Source of the DNA: Herbiconiux sp. L3-i23
GTDB taxonomy: Bacteria > Actinomycetota > Actinomycetes > Actinomycetales > Microbacteriaceae
Length of the DNA stretch: 64,000 nt
Assembly: GCF_023734115.1 (NCBI RefSeq)
Contig: NZ_AP025737.1
Coordinates: 992,001-1,056,000, forward strand
Reading direction: 5' to 3'
A program made the position numbers and the translations under genes. Below, piece by piece: positions 44,407-53,704 of the stretch (position 1 is the stretch's first letter; the number at the start of each line of letters is the position of its first letter). The notes beneath the pieces were generated by a model that did not search any database, was not told where the DNA came from, and was given only the letters and a program-made list of their open reading frames with translations.

Positions 44407-44465
44407 CCACTGAGCCTACGGTCCGCGAACCGGTGCCTCCGCCCACCCGCAGATAGGCTTGCGGC

Positions 44466-45308
44466 ATGGTCTCTGACGTCGGCGGCGGAGCCGCGGGTTC
44501 ATACAACGCCGTCTCGAAAGTCGCGGTTGTCGGCGCGAACGGCACCATGGGACGCCTCGTCACCGGCATCGTCGACGCGACCGACGGATTCGAGCTCTTC
44601 GCCGCTATCGGCTCCCGCGACGACCTTTCCGACATGGACGGTGCCGACATCGTCGTCGACTTCACGCTGCCGCAGGTCTCGCAGTCGGTCGTCGACCACG
44701 CCGTCGAGCAGGGCATACCCGTGATCGTCGGCACCTCGGGGTGGTCGCGCGAGCGGATCGACAGTCTGACGCGCGCGGTCGCCGAGCGCGGGACGGGCGC
44801 GATCGTCGTCCCCAACTTCTCGGTCGGATCGGTGCTCGGCTCGCACTTCGCCGCCCTCGCCGCCCGCTACTTCGACTCGATCGAGATCGTCGAGGCGCAC
44901 CACGCCGGCAAGATCGACTCGCCCTCCGGCACGGCGGTGCGCACCGCCGAAGCGATGAGCGCGGCCCGCATCGACCTCGGGCCCGTCGGTGCCCCTCACG
45001 TCGACCAGCGCGCCCGCGGCCAGCAGGTGGCGAGCATCCCGGTCCACTCGCTGCGGCTGCGCGGACTGCTCGCGAAGCAGGAGGTGCTCTTCGGCGGCGT
45101 CGGCGAAGTGCTGACCATCACGCACGACACCTACTCGTCCGACGCCTACACCAAGGGCATCACCCTTGCCCTCGGCGCCGTGCGCAGCGTCCGCGGTGTC
45201 GTCGTGGGGCTCGGCCCCCTGCTCGGACTCGACGCCGACGCCGCAACGGACGACGACGCGCCGATCGCCGACGCGCCGTCCGGTCAGACCGCCTCGACTT
45301 CGCCGTGA
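44466..45308 (+). CDS. dapB: 4-hydroxy-tetrahydrodipicolinate reductase
   Basis: The 280-residue protein has the NAD(P) loop VAVVGANGTMGRLV, VDFTLPQ, GTSGWS, VPNFSVGSVLG, the catalytic EAHHAGKIDSPSGTA (His and Lys) and GEVLTITHDTYSS. It reduces the product of DapA in the diaminopimelate and lysine pathway, needed for peptidoglycan. The C-terminal 25 residues are an acidic, low-complexity tail. The ATG at 44466 lies 6 nt after TAGGCT (44454-44459), so the message is probably leaderless. dapA is separate, at 49.1 kb. Confidence 0.95.
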   Translation: MVSDVGGGAAGSYNAVSKVAVVGANGTMGRLVTGIVDATDGFELFAAIGSRDDLSDMDGADIVVDFTLPQVSQSVVDHAVEQGIPVIVGTSGWSRERIDSLTRAVAERGTGAIVVPNFSVGSVLGSHFAALAARYFDSIEIVEAHHAGKIDSPSGTAVRTAEAMSAARIDLGPVGAPHVDQRARGQQVASIPVHSLRLRGLLAKQEVLFGGVGEVLTITHDTYSSDAYTKGITLALGAVRSVRGVVVGLGPLLGLDADAATDDDAPIADAPSGQTASTSP

Positions 45309-45315
45309 GTCGGCG

Positions 45316-45780
45316 ATGACTCGGTCGGGTCGCGCGACGTTCGCCGCCGCGCTCGGGATGGCGCTGCTGCTCGGCGTCTACATCGCGTTGCTCGGCTGGC
45401 GGGCCGTCATGTTCATCGCCGCCGGCGAACCGGTCGCCGTCGCGATCGGCATCGCGCTGCTCGTGCTGCCGCTGATCGGCGGCTGGGCGCTGGTGCGCGA
45501 GCTCATCTTCGGCTTCCGAGCGCAGCAGCTCGCCGACCGTCTCGACGGTGAGGGGGCGCTCCCCGTCGACGACTTGCCCCGACGTGCCAGCGGTCGTCCG
45601 ATCCGGGAGGCCGCCGACGAGGAGTTCCCCGTGTACCGGGAGGCCGTGGAGCGTGAGCCCGAGTCGTGGCGCGCGTGGTTCCGGCTCGGACTCGCCTACG
45701 ACGCGAGCGGCGACCGGCGTCGAGCGCGGCAGGCGATCCGCGAGGCGATCGGGCTCGAAGGCCGCGAACGCCGCGCCTGA
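45316..45780 (+). CDS. Membrane protein with a TPR-like C-terminus
   Basis: The 154-residue protein has two N-terminal membrane helices (FAAALGMALLLGVYIALLGW and VAIGIALLVLPLIGGWALV) and a cytoplasmic tail in which YREAVEREPESWRAWFRLGLAYDASGDRRRARQAI is one tetratricopeptide-like repeat. Proteins like this follow dapB in several actinobacteria (from memory); no function is known. It starts 7 bp after the dapB stop and is likely cotranscribed. Confidence 0.75.
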   Translation: MTRSGRATFAAALGMALLLGVYIALLGWRAVMFIAAGEPVAVAIGIALLVLPLIGGWALVRELIFGFRAQQLADRLDGEGALPVDDLPRRASGRPIREAADEEFPVYREAVEREPESWRAWFRLGLAYDASGDRRRARQAIREAIGLEGRERRA

Positions 45781-45801
45781 GCTTGAACGCGCGTACCGCG
45801 C

Positions 45802-46956
45802 TCAGCTGACCGCGTCGATCGCCTGATCGCTGGTCTCGTGACGGAACACGAAACCGTCGGCGAGGAGCCGTGCGGGCACGACCTTCTGGCTGGCGAGCAG
45901 CAGCTCACGGCCGGCGTCCTGCAGCGCCAGCTCGATGACGCGTTCGGGAACACGGAACGCATACGGGCGGTGGAGATCCTCGGCAAGGCGCGATCCGATG
46001 CGGGATGCCGTCGCGGGGGTGGGCCCTGCCAGGTTCACGGCGCCCTCGAGCTCCGAGGTCAGCAGATGCACGATCGCGGCTGCCTCATCATGCAGTGAGA
46101 TCCACGGCCAGTTCTGGCCACCGGTGCCGAGCGGACCCGAGACGCCGAGCCGGGTCAGCAGGCGCAGCGGGTCGAGTGCGCCGCCACGCGGAGCGAGCAC
46201 GAGACCGGTGCGCAGCAGCACGGTGCGGGTGCGGTCGGGGGCGAGGAGAGCCGCGCTCTCCCAGGCGGAGACGACATCGGCGAGGAACCCCTCACCGCGC
46301 GGCGCCTCGTCGGTGAGCCGGACGCCGGGGCGGTCGCCGTAGATACCGACGGCCGAGCCGCTGAGGAACACCGGCGGCGGGCTCGCGACCATCCCCATCG
46401 CCTCGACGAGCGCCTGAGTCGCCTTGATGCGCGAGCGCAGGATCTGCTCGCGGTACCCCTTCGTCCACGGCAGCTTGTTCAGTGAGGCGCCCGACAGATT
46501 CACGACGGCGTCGACCTCTTCGAGCAGGCGGAAATCGAGGATCTTCGCATCCGGCGCCCACGTGAACTCGGTGGGGGTGCGGGGTTCGCGGCGGACGAGG
46601 GTGCGCACCTCGTGCCCTGCGGCGGTCAGCTGCTTCTGCAATTCGGTGCCGATGAGGCCGCTCGCGCCGGCGATGAGCACGCGCATCGAGTCGCCGGGTG
46701 CAGGCCGGGGCCGCGGCGCCGGTCGCGGAGCGGGAGTCTTCGCGGCGGATGGGCGCTTGGTGGTGCCGGTCGGCGCAGTCGCCTCCCGTGCGGCGGGCCG
46801 AGTGGAGCGCGGAGCTGCGGCCGGCGGAGCGGCCGGTGTCGTCGGCGTGTCGGGAAGCGCGGGATCCGCAGGGGCCGTCGGGGCGGGCGCCGCGGGAGCC
46901 GGCTTCGGGGCCACCGGTCTGGCGGGGGGAACGGGAACGCGCTTAGGGGCCGCCAT
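45802..46956 (-). CDS. TIGR01777-type NAD(P)-dependent epimerase-like protein (YfcH-like)
   Basis: The 384-residue protein has a proline/alanine-rich, basic N-terminal extension of about 90 residues, then the SDR-like start MRVLIAGASGLIGTELQ. FTWAPDAKILDFRLLEEVDAVVNLSGA, SGSAVGIYGDRPG and the C-terminal DUF1731-like segment follow. The enzymatic role is not established. The ATG at 46956 or the internal ATG at about residue 91, where the fold begins, could be the true start. The low-complexity N-terminus is unusual for the family. Confidence 0.8.
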   Translation of the reverse strand: MAAPKRVPVPPARPVAPKPAPAAPAPTAPADPALPDTPTTPAAPPAAAPRSTRPAAREATAPTGTTKRPSAAKTPAPRPAPRPRPAPGDSMRVLIAGASGLIGTELQKQLTAAGHEVRTLVRREPRTPTEFTWAPDAKILDFRLLEEVDAVVNLSGASLNKLPWTKGYREQILRSRIKATQALVEAMGMVASPPPVFLSGSAVGIYGDRPGVRLTDEAPRGEGFLADVVSAWESAALLAPDRTRTVLLRTGLVLAPRGGALDPLRLLTRLGVSGPLGTGGQNWPWISLHDEAAAIVHLLTSELEGAVNLAGPTPATASRIGSRLAEDLHRPYAFRVPERVIELALQDAGRELLLASQKVVPARLLADGFVFRHETSDQAIDAVS

Positions 46957-47047
46957 GTCGTAGAGCCTAAGCGTGCGCGGCGAAGGTCGCCCGCGTCGCT
47001 TCGGCACGTCCCCGGACCGGGCGCGGCCTGCGGGCTAGGCTTCAGCC

Positions 47048-47785
47048 GTGCCTTCCGAACACGAGATCCAGTTCCGCAGTGACATGACCGTCGAACTCGT
47101 CCGATCGAGTGCGCACGACTCGGATGTGCTGTTCGCGGCACGCGTGTCGACGCAGGGTGAGAAGACCCTCGAAGCGGCCCAGGAGGGTGTCGAGGCCGAT
47201 GAGAAGCGCGACCGCGGGCTCATCAACTATCTGATGCGCGACCGGCACGGATCCCCGTTCGAGCACAATTCGATGACCTTTTACGTGCAGGCGCCGATCT
47301 TCGTGTTCCGCGAGTTCATGCGGCACCGCATCGCGTCGTACAACGAGGAGTCGGGACGCTACCGCGAGCTGCGTCCCGTCTTCTACGTGCCTTCCGCCGA
47401 GCGCCGCCTCGTGCAGGTCGGCAAGCCGGGCGCATACGACTTCGAGCCCGGCACCCCCGAGATGACCGCGCTGGTCGACGACCAGGCGCGCGCGGTCGCG
47501 ACCCACGCCTACGAGTCGTATCAGGCGATGCTCGACGCCGGCGTCGCCCGCGAGGTCGCGCGCATCGTCCTGCCGCTGAGCCTGTACTCGTCGATGTACG
47601 TGACGGTGAACGCGCGGTCGCTGATGAACTTCGTGAGTCTGCGCACCAAGCGCGAGGGCAGCCACTTCCCGTCGTTCCCGCAGCGCGAGATCGAGATGGT
47701 CGCCGAGAAGATGGAGAACCTGTGGGCGGGCCTCATGCCCCTGACCTACGACGCCTTCAACAAGAACGGCCGCGTCGCCCCCTGA
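47048..47785 (+). CDS. thyX: FAD-dependent thymidylate synthase
   Basis: The 245-residue protein contains the ThyX signature RHRIASYNEESGRY, plus HNSMTFYVQAPIFVFREFM and the C-terminal SLRTKREGSHFPSFPQREI that binds dUMP and FAD. It makes dTMP from dUMP using methylene-tetrahydrofolate and NADPH. The GTG at 47048 lies 6 nt after TAGGCT (47036-47041), suggesting a leaderless message. In related genomes thyX is followed by dapA; here a DUF559 gene and two palindromic elements intervene. Confidence 0.96.
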   Translation: MPSEHEIQFRSDMTVELVRSSAHDSDVLFAARVSTQGEKTLEAAQEGVEADEKRDRGLINYLMRDRHGSPFEHNSMTFYVQAPIFVFREFMRHRIASYNEESGRYRELRPVFYVPSAERRLVQVGKPGAYDFEPGTPEMTALVDDQARAVATHAYESYQAMLDAGVAREVARIVLPLSLYSSMYVTVNARSLMNFVSLRTKREGSHFPSFPQREIEMVAEKMENLWAGLMPLTYDAFNKNGRVAP

Positions 47786-47830
47786 CCGACCTCGGTCGCC
47801 GCCTCCCGCCGCCGCTGTCCCGCTAGGTCT

Positions 47831-47918
47831 CTGACCAAATGCAGGAGATTTTGGCGCCGACGGCCGCATCGGACCCCAGAATCGGCTGATTCGTTCGAAA
47901 TCTCCTGCATTTGGTCAG
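47831..47918. repeat. Palindromic element, subtype B, copy B5
   Basis: The 88-bp element has perfect ends CTGACCAAATGCAGGAG and CTCCTGCATTTGGTCAG. Bases 47915-47917 supply the TGA of the minus-strand DUF559 gene. It lies between convergent thyX and DUF559 genes. Confidence 0.9.
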
Positions 47919-48799
47919 CGGGGTGGCCGGTGCGGCGGATGCAGGTGATCACCGCGGGCTACTGCGGCGAGCACCGCGCTCTGGACCAGCTCCCAGTCGT
48001 CGGTCACCTGCTTCGCCAAGAAGCGGAGAACTCGGTAGCCCTGGATGCTCGACACCGCGTCGCGACGTCGGTCGCGCGCGTCGTCGCGGTGGTAGGCCTG
48101 GCCGTCCAGTTCGACCACGAGGGAGTCCCCGATCACAGCGTCGACGTACCCGACGCCGTTGATGAAGACCTGCTGTCTCACGGCCAGTCCGAGTCGCCGC
48201 ATGCGTGTGACGAACAGCGATTCGATCCCGCTACCCGACAGCGAGCCGGCACGGGGAAGCGCCTTCCTCACCCGACCGGGTGAGCTCGCCACCGTGCGCT
48301 CCCACTCCTCCTCGCTGATGAATCCGTGATGGAGCGCCGACTCCGCGGCCACGAGAGCGAACTCGGACGGATGACATCGAGCGATCTGAGCGAGGCACTC
48401 GAGTGGCGGTGCGACCACTCGAGATCGTGAGGTGTCGACTCCGGTCCAGTGCAGGTCGACGGTGGAGTCGCGCGGGTCGAGCCGTGTCCGGTAGCTGGTG
48501 CGCGTGCGAAGGCGAGCCGTGTGCGGGTCGAGGCCGACGTGCAACGATCTCGCGTGTCGCGGCAGCCACAGTCCCCAGAACTCCGCGCCGCTGCTGCAGG
48601 TCAGCTGCCCACCGACGCGAGCCGCCTGCTGAGCCGACGGTTCGAGCCACGGGTTGCCGTACCACCCCTGCCTGATCCGCGTGATCGCGCCGGCCCTGAC
48701 CGCGTCGGCGATATCGGCCCGCCCCATTCCGAAGCGATGCAGCTCATAGGTCGCCGCGAGGGCACCACGGTCCTCGATGAATCTGTTCACGTCTTCCAC
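47915..48799 (-). CDS. DUF559 (Vsr-like) endonuclease-domain protein with an AbiEi-like N-terminus
   Basis: The 294-residue protein begins with a winged-helix-like region (YELHRFGMGRADIADAVRAGAITRIRQGWYGNPW) like AbiEi-type antitoxins. It ends with a DUF559 or Vsr-like nuclease domain (LVVELDGQAYHRDDARDRRRDAVSSIQGYRVLRFLAKQV) holding the Glu/Asp and His pattern of PD-(D/E)xK enzymes. The combination is widespread in actinobacteria; partner and target are unknown. GTG at 48799 is the most likely start (48790 is also possible). The gene is bracketed by palindromic elements B5 and B6; B5 provides its stop. Confidence 0.8.
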   Translation of the reverse strand: MEDVNRFIEDRGALAATYELHRFGMGRADIADAVRAGAITRIRQGWYGNPWLEPSAQQAARVGGQLTCSSGAEFWGLWLPRHARSLHVGLDPHTARLRTRTSYRTRLDPRDSTVDLHWTGVDTSRSRVVAPPLECLAQIARCHPSEFALVAAESALHHGFISEEEWERTVASSPGRVRKALPRAGSLSGSGIESLFVTRMRRLGLAVRQQVFINGVGYVDAVIGDSLVVELDGQAYHRDDARDRRRDAVSSIQGYRVLRFLAKQVTDDWELVQSAVLAAVARGDHLHPPHRPPR

Positions 48800-48894
48800 G
48801 CGCTCACTGTCGCGGCGGGGACTGATCGGGAGGGCTGCCCTCGTGGAAGTTGTGCAGCCCTCGCCCTGACCGGACGGTGGGGAGGACCCGATCT

Positions 48895-48981
48895 CTGACC
48901 AAATGCAGGAGATTTTGGCCATTTCGCCTCGAAACAGCGCGAAATCGGACCTCGGACGCAAAATCTCCTGCATTTGGTCAG
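48895..48981. repeat. Palindromic element, subtype B, copy B6 (inverted relative to B3-B5)
   Basis: The 87-bp element has the same ends as the other B copies. Its interior matches B3 only after reverse-complementing (TTTCGAGGCGAAATGGCC), so it is in the opposite orientation. It lies between divergent DUF559 and dapA. Confidence 0.9.
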
Positions 48982-49090
48982 ACACCGGTGTGGGGGAGCG
49001 GGTTGAGGGCAGCAGCGGTTGTGCGGGAAAGCGCGAGTGAGGAGAAGGGGGGAGGCGGGAGGGGTGGGGCGGAACCGATAGCCTTGGGGC

Positions 49091-50068
49091 GTGTCTGCGC
49101 CCGAGAATCCGTTCGGCCAGGTGCTGGTCGCCCTGGTCACGCCCTTCACCGCCGACGGCGAAGTCGACTGGCCGGGAGTCGAGAAGCATATCGACGACGT
49201 CATCAGCAACGGTGCCGACGGCATCGTGGTCACCGGGACCACGGGTGAGACCAGCACGCTGACCGACCCCGAGAAGGTCCGCCTCGTCGAGGTCGGCAAG
49301 GACGTCGCGGCCGGCCGCGCGAAGATCATCACCGGAGGCGGCTCCAACGAGACCGCGCACGCCATCGAGCTCTACAAGAAGAGCGAGAAGGTCGGCGCCG
49401 ACGGCATCATGATCGTCACGCCGTACTACAACAAGCCCACGCAGGCGGGCATCCTCACCCACTTCCGGATGGTCGCCGACTCGACCGACCTTCCGGTGAT
49501 CCTTTACGACATCCCGGGCCGCACGGGAGTGCCGATCAAGTACGAGACGATCCTGCGTATCGCGAAGCACCCCAACGTGCTCGCGGTGAAGGACGCGAAG
49601 GGCGACTTCAGCGAGGTCAGCCGCGTGCTCAACCAGACCGATCTGCTCTACTTCTCGGGCGACGACGCCAACGTGCTGCCGCACCTCGCGATCGGCGCGA
49701 GCGGACTCATCGGCGTCACCGCCAATATCGCGCCGGCCCCGTACCGCACCATGATCGACGCGGTGAACGCGGGCGACCTCACCACCGCGACGGCCATGCA
49801 CCAGGCGCTGGAGCCGCTGGTGCGCGCCACGATGACGCACGTTCCCGGCACGGTCGCCGCGAAGTACATCCTGCACGGCCTCGGCCGCATCGGATCTCCG
49901 CGCGTCCGCCTTCCGCTCGTCGGTCCCGAAGAGTGGGAGGCCGCCCTGATCGAGGACGAGATCGACCTGGTCGGCAAAATCCCGGGAGTCGACTTCAAGA
50001 AGTTCCGGCCCGACCGCAACGCGGCCGCCGGCGGTGCCCTGCCGAAGGTGGCCGGCACCACACGCTGA
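49091..50068 (+). CDS. dapA: 4-hydroxy-tetrahydrodipicolinate synthase
   Basis: The 325-residue TIM-barrel protein has GTTGETSTLTDPEK, IVTPYYNKPTQAG with the catalytic Tyr, YDIPGRTGV and the Schiff-base Lys in VLAVKDAKGDF. It condenses pyruvate with aspartate semialdehyde in the diaminopimelate and lysine pathway. The GTG at 49091 lies 6 nt after TAGCCT (49079-49084), so a leaderless message is likely. It precedes rnj in a core order conserved in actinobacteria. Confidence 0.96.
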   Translation: MSAPENPFGQVLVALVTPFTADGEVDWPGVEKHIDDVISNGADGIVVTGTTGETSTLTDPEKVRLVEVGKDVAAGRAKIITGGGSNETAHAIELYKKSEKVGADGIMIVTPYYNKPTQAGILTHFRMVADSTDLPVILYDIPGRTGVPIKYETILRIAKHPNVLAVKDAKGDFSEVSRVLNQTDLLYFSGDDANVLPHLAIGASGLIGVTANIAPAPYRTMIDAVNAGDLTTATAMHQALEPLVRATMTHVPGTVAAKYILHGLGRIGSPRVRLPLVGPEEWEAALIEDEIDLVGKIPGVDFKKFRPDRNAAAGGALPKVAGTTR

Positions 50069-50161
50069 GCCGACGGCTCGGCAGCGACGACAACTTCACA
50101 TCCCGCCACGAGGCGGCAACAGGACGCACCCGAAGGGGCGCGTCCGGATAAGGAGCGCCCT

Positions 50162-51838
50162 TTGGACGACACTCTTCTCGACCCGCCCGCCCTCGAAGAC
50201 GGCACCCTGCGGATCATCCCGCTCGGCGGCCTCGGCGAGGTGGGCCGCAACATGACGGTCTTCGAGATCAACGGCAAGCTGCTGATCGTCGACGCGGGGG
50301 TGCTGTTCCCCGAGGCGGATCAGCCGGGCGTCGACCTGATCCTCCCCGACTTCGCGCCGGTGCGAAAGCGTCTCGGCGACGTGGTCGGCATCGTGCTCAC
50401 CCACGGCCACGAGGACCACATCGGGGCGGTCCCGTACCTGCTGAAGATCCGCGAGGACATCCCGCTCATCGGCAGCTCGCTCACCCTCGCGCTCGTCGAG
50501 GCGAAGCTCAAAGAGCACCGCATCAAGCCGTACAGCCTCACCGTCGCCGAAGGCCAGACCGAGCAGCTGGGGCCGTTCGAGCTCGAGTTCGTCGCGGTCA
50601 ACCACTCCATCCCGGATGCTCTCGCGGTCGCCATCAAGACCGAGGCCGGCGTCGTGTTGCACACCGGCGACTTCAAGATGGACCAGCTGCCCCTCGACGA
50701 CCGGCTCACCGACCTCCGTGCCTTCGCGCGTCTCGGGGAGGCGGGCGTCGACCTGTTCCTCGTCGACTCGACGAACGCCGACGTGCCCGGCTTCACTCCG
50801 CTGGAGCGGGCGATCGGCCCCGTGCTCGAGCAGGTCATCGGCCAGGCGCCCCGCCGGGTCATCGTCGCGAGCTTCTCGAGTCACGTCCACCGGGTGCAGC
50901 AGGTTCTGGATGCCGCCGCCGCGCACGGCCGTCGTGTCGCACTCGTCGGCCGAAGCATGGTGCGCAACATGGGCATCGCCGCCGACCTCGGCTATCTGAA
51001 GGTGCCCGAGGGCGTGCTGATCGACTCAAAGCGGGCCGCCGACCTGCCCGACGACAAGATCGTCTACATGTCGACCGGCTCGCAGGGCGAGCCGATGGCG
51101 GTCCTCGCTCGCATGGCGAACCTCGAGCACCAGATCGAGATCGGCGAGGGCGACACGGTGATCCTCGCCTCAAGCCTCATCCCCGGCAACGAGAACGCGG
51201 TGTACCGCGTGATCAACGGCCTCACGAAGCTGGGCGCGAATGTCGTGCACAAGGCCAACGCGAAGGTGCACGTGTCGGGCCACGCGGCCGCCGGCGAGCT
51301 GCTCTACGTCTACAACATCCTGAAGCCCGCGAACGTGATGCCGGTGCACGGCGAGTACCGGCACCTCGTCGCCAACGCGAAGCTCGCGCGCGACACCGGC
51401 ATCCCCGAGGAGAACACGATCGTCGGCGGCAACGGCACCGTCGTCGACCTCAAGGACCACGTCGCCCGCGTCGTCGGCCAGATCGACATCGGCATGGTCT
51501 ACGTCGACGGCTCGAGCGTCGGCGAGATCGGCGAAGCCGACCTCAAGGATCGCCGCATCCTCGCCGAGGAGGGCTTCATCTCGATCTTCACCGTCGTCGA
51601 CACGCAGACCGGTCACATCATCGCGGGGCCCGAGGTGCACGCGCGCGGCTTCGCGCCCGACGAGAAGATCTTCGCCGAGGTGGTGCCGAAGATCCGTCAG
51701 GCCCTCATCGACGCCGCCGAGAACGGCACCCGCGACACGCACGCGCTCTCGCAGGTCGTGCGGCGCACCGTCGGCCGGTGGGTGAACACGAAGCACCGCC
51801 GTCGTCCGATGATCGTGCCGATCGTCATCGAGGGCTGA
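50162..51838 (+). CDS. rnj: Ribonuclease J
   Basis: The 558-residue protein has the metallo-beta-lactamase zinc motif VLTHGHEDHIGAVPYL, VNHSIPDALAVAIKT, HTGDFKMDQLP, a beta-CASP region with VASFSSHVHRVQQVLD and GSQGEPMAVLARMA, and a late MPVHGEYRHL His. RNase J has 5'-exonuclease and endonuclease activity and matures or degrades RNA with PNPase and RNase E. TTG at 50162 after AAGGAGCG is the start. Together with pnp it marks the RNA-turnover core. Confidence 0.95.
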   Translation: MDDTLLDPPALEDGTLRIIPLGGLGEVGRNMTVFEINGKLLIVDAGVLFPEADQPGVDLILPDFAPVRKRLGDVVGIVLTHGHEDHIGAVPYLLKIREDIPLIGSSLTLALVEAKLKEHRIKPYSLTVAEGQTEQLGPFELEFVAVNHSIPDALAVAIKTEAGVVLHTGDFKMDQLPLDDRLTDLRAFARLGEAGVDLFLVDSTNADVPGFTPLERAIGPVLEQVIGQAPRRVIVASFSSHVHRVQQVLDAAAAHGRRVALVGRSMVRNMGIAADLGYLKVPEGVLIDSKRAADLPDDKIVYMSTGSQGEPMAVLARMANLEHQIEIGEGDTVILASSLIPGNENAVYRVINGLTKLGANVVHKANAKVHVSGHAAAGELLYVYNILKPANVMPVHGEYRHLVANAKLARDTGIPEENTIVGGNGTVVDLKDHVARVVGQIDIGMVYVDGSSVGEIGEADLKDRRILAEEGFISIFTVVDTQTGHIIAGPEVHARGFAPDEKIFAEVVPKIRQALIDAAENGTRDTHALSQVVRRTVGRWVNTKHRRRPMIVPIVIEG

Positions 51839-51965
51839 CCCTCCGGTCGCCCCTCGTTCATCCCCGCGGACCGGCGAGTCCGTCCCGAGGATGATTCGCG
51901 TTCGCGCCGCCTCCCGATAGCGTCGAGGGCGGTGCGGCCGCGGGGGCGCCCGTGAGGAGGCATCG

Positions 51966-53006
51966 GTGGGCGTGTGGCGCAAGTGGATCTTCCCGATCCT
52001 CCGGATCGCGCTGATCGCCGCGATCGCGGTGGCGCTCGTGAAGCTGGCGTTCTTCGCCGAACCCGCCGACGCCGACGGACCCGCTGTGCCGACCGGGTCA
52101 ATCACCGACCCGGTCACCGTCGTCGAGCGCGGCACCATCGTGAACGACGTCGCGGTGCAGGGCACGGTGTCGGCCGACCCTGCCGTCGCCGTGAAGGCGG
52201 TCGCCGTGGGGACGGTCGACGAGCTGTTCGTGCAGCAGGGTGCCGCGGTCGCTCAGGGTGACCCGCTCTACGACATCAAGATCGAGACGCCCCGCGACCC
52301 GGTCGAGACGACCGGTCCCGACGGGCTCATCCAGATCACCCAGCCGAAGCCGCTCATCACCTTCCAGCAGGTGCTGGCACCCATTAGCGGGGTTCTCACC
52401 TCGCTGACGGTGCTCCACGGGCAGGCCGTCACCGTCGGAGACGCGACCGGACAGGTGGCACCGCCCACCTTTTCGGTGTCGGGCGCGCTCGAGCCGGCAC
52501 AGCAGTACCGGCTCCTCGACCGGCCGACCGAGGCGACGGTGACGATCGCGGGCGGCCCCGCCCCGTTCGTCTGCACCGGCCTCACCATCACCAACGGCAC
52601 CACCTCGCAACCCGATGACCAGGGCGACCCGGGCGTCGGTACGGGCACGGGCAGCGGCACCACCGTGCGCTGCGCGGTACCCGGCGATGTGACGGTGTTC
52701 CCTGGCCTCACCGCCTCGCTCACCATCCCCGCCGGCACCGCCGAGAACGTCCTCGTCGTACCGACGACCGCCGTCGAGGGCGGATCGGGCACCGGCGTCG
52801 TCTACGTGACCGGTGCCGACGGAATGCAGGAGCAGCGCCCCGTCACACTCGGACTCTCCGACGGCACCCTCGTCGAGGTCGTCGAGGGGCTGACCGAGGG
52901 GGAGGAGATCCTCATGTTCACTCCGAACGCGGCGGCGCCGAGCGGCGAGGACTGCTTCGACGACGGCAGCGGCAGCATGATCTGCGGCGCCGGGATCATG
53001 CGGTGA
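51966..53006 (+). CDS. HlyD/MacA-like efflux adaptor protein
   Basis: The 346-residue protein has an N-terminal membrane helix (about residues 8-30), then a biotinyl-lipoyl-like domain (VSADPAVAVKAVAVGTVDELFVQQGAAVAQGDPLYDI), its second half after a short insert (LTSLTVLHGQAVTVG), and beta-barrel strands. Gram-positive relatives link MacB-like pumps to their substrates outside the cell. GTG at 51966 with GAGGAGG before it is the start. Its stop is overlapped by the ATPase gene, making a three-gene exporter unit. Cargo unknown. Confidence 0.82.
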   Translation: MGVWRKWIFPILRIALIAAIAVALVKLAFFAEPADADGPAVPTGSITDPVTVVERGTIVNDVAVQGTVSADPAVAVKAVAVGTVDELFVQQGAAVAQGDPLYDIKIETPRDPVETTGPDGLIQITQPKPLITFQQVLAPISGVLTSLTVLHGQAVTVGDATGQVAPPTFSVSGALEPAQQYRLLDRPTEATVTIAGGPAPFVCTGLTITNGTTSQPDDQGDPGVGTGTGSGTTVRCAVPGDVTVFPGLTASLTIPAGTAENVLVVPTTAVEGGSGTGVVYVTGADGMQEQRPVTLGLSDGTLVEVVEGLTEGEEILMFTPNAAAPSGEDCFDDGSGSMICGAGIMR

Positions 53007-53704
53007 GCATCCTCCGCGCCGAGGGCGTCACACGGTCGGTGCTGCTCCCCTCCGAGGAGACCCTCACCATCCTCACCGGCGTCGACCTCGTCGTCGACCC
53101 GGGCGACCGCATCTCGGTCGTCGGACGATCGGGATCGGGCAAGTCGACGCTGCTGAACCTGCTCGGCCTGATCGACGCCCCGACCACGGGCGAGATCCTC
53201 TTCGACGAGCAGCCCGTGCGCGCGCTGTCGAGCGCCCGTCGCGACCGCCTGCGCGGCGCGAGCATCGGCTTCGTCTTCCAGCAGTTCAACCTGCTCCCGG
53301 GGCGGACGGCGCTCGAGAATGTGATGACGCCGCTGCTCTACGAACCCGGCGCAGGGTTCTGGCGACGTCGCGCGATCGCGACGAGGATGCTCGAGAACGT
53401 CGGACTCGGACACCGTCTCGATTCGACACCCGACAAGCTGTCGGGCGGTGAGCAGCAGCGCGTCGCGATCGCCCGTGCACTGGTGCGACGGCCCCGGTTG
53501 ATCCTCGCGGACGAACCGACCGGCGCCCTCGATCTCGGCACCGGTCAGTCGGTCATGGAGCTCCTCGAGCGAGTCGCCGACGACACGGATGCGGCGCTCG
53601 TCACCATCACGCACGACGTCGCCGTCGCGGCACGGTCGACTCGTCACTACCGTCTCGACGCCGGTCACCTGCGATCCGTCGATGAGATGGTGGTCGCGCC
53701 GTGA
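53003..53704 (+). CDS. MacB-type ABC exporter ATPase
   Basis: The 233-residue ATPase has Walker [10 protein letters not shown] (about residues 43-51), Q-loop [11 protein letters not shown], the ABC signature [15 protein letters not shown], Walker [13 protein letters not shown] and the His switch ITHDVAVA. The LolD/MacB-like architecture fits the FtsX-type permease that follows. The GTG at 53003 overlaps the adaptor stop. It powers the three-part unit with the adaptor and permease. Confidence 0.92.
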   Translation: MSILRAEGVTRSVLLPSEETLTILTGVDLVVDPGDRISVVGRSGSGKSTLLNLLGLIDAPTTGEILFDEQPVRALSSARRDRLRGASIGFVFQQFNLLPGRTALENVMTPLLYEPGAGFWRRRAIATRMLENVGLGHRLDSTPDKLSGGEQQRVAIARALVRRPRLILADEPTGALDLGTGQSVMELLERVADDTDAALVTITHDVAVAARSTRHYRLDAGHLRSVDEMVVAP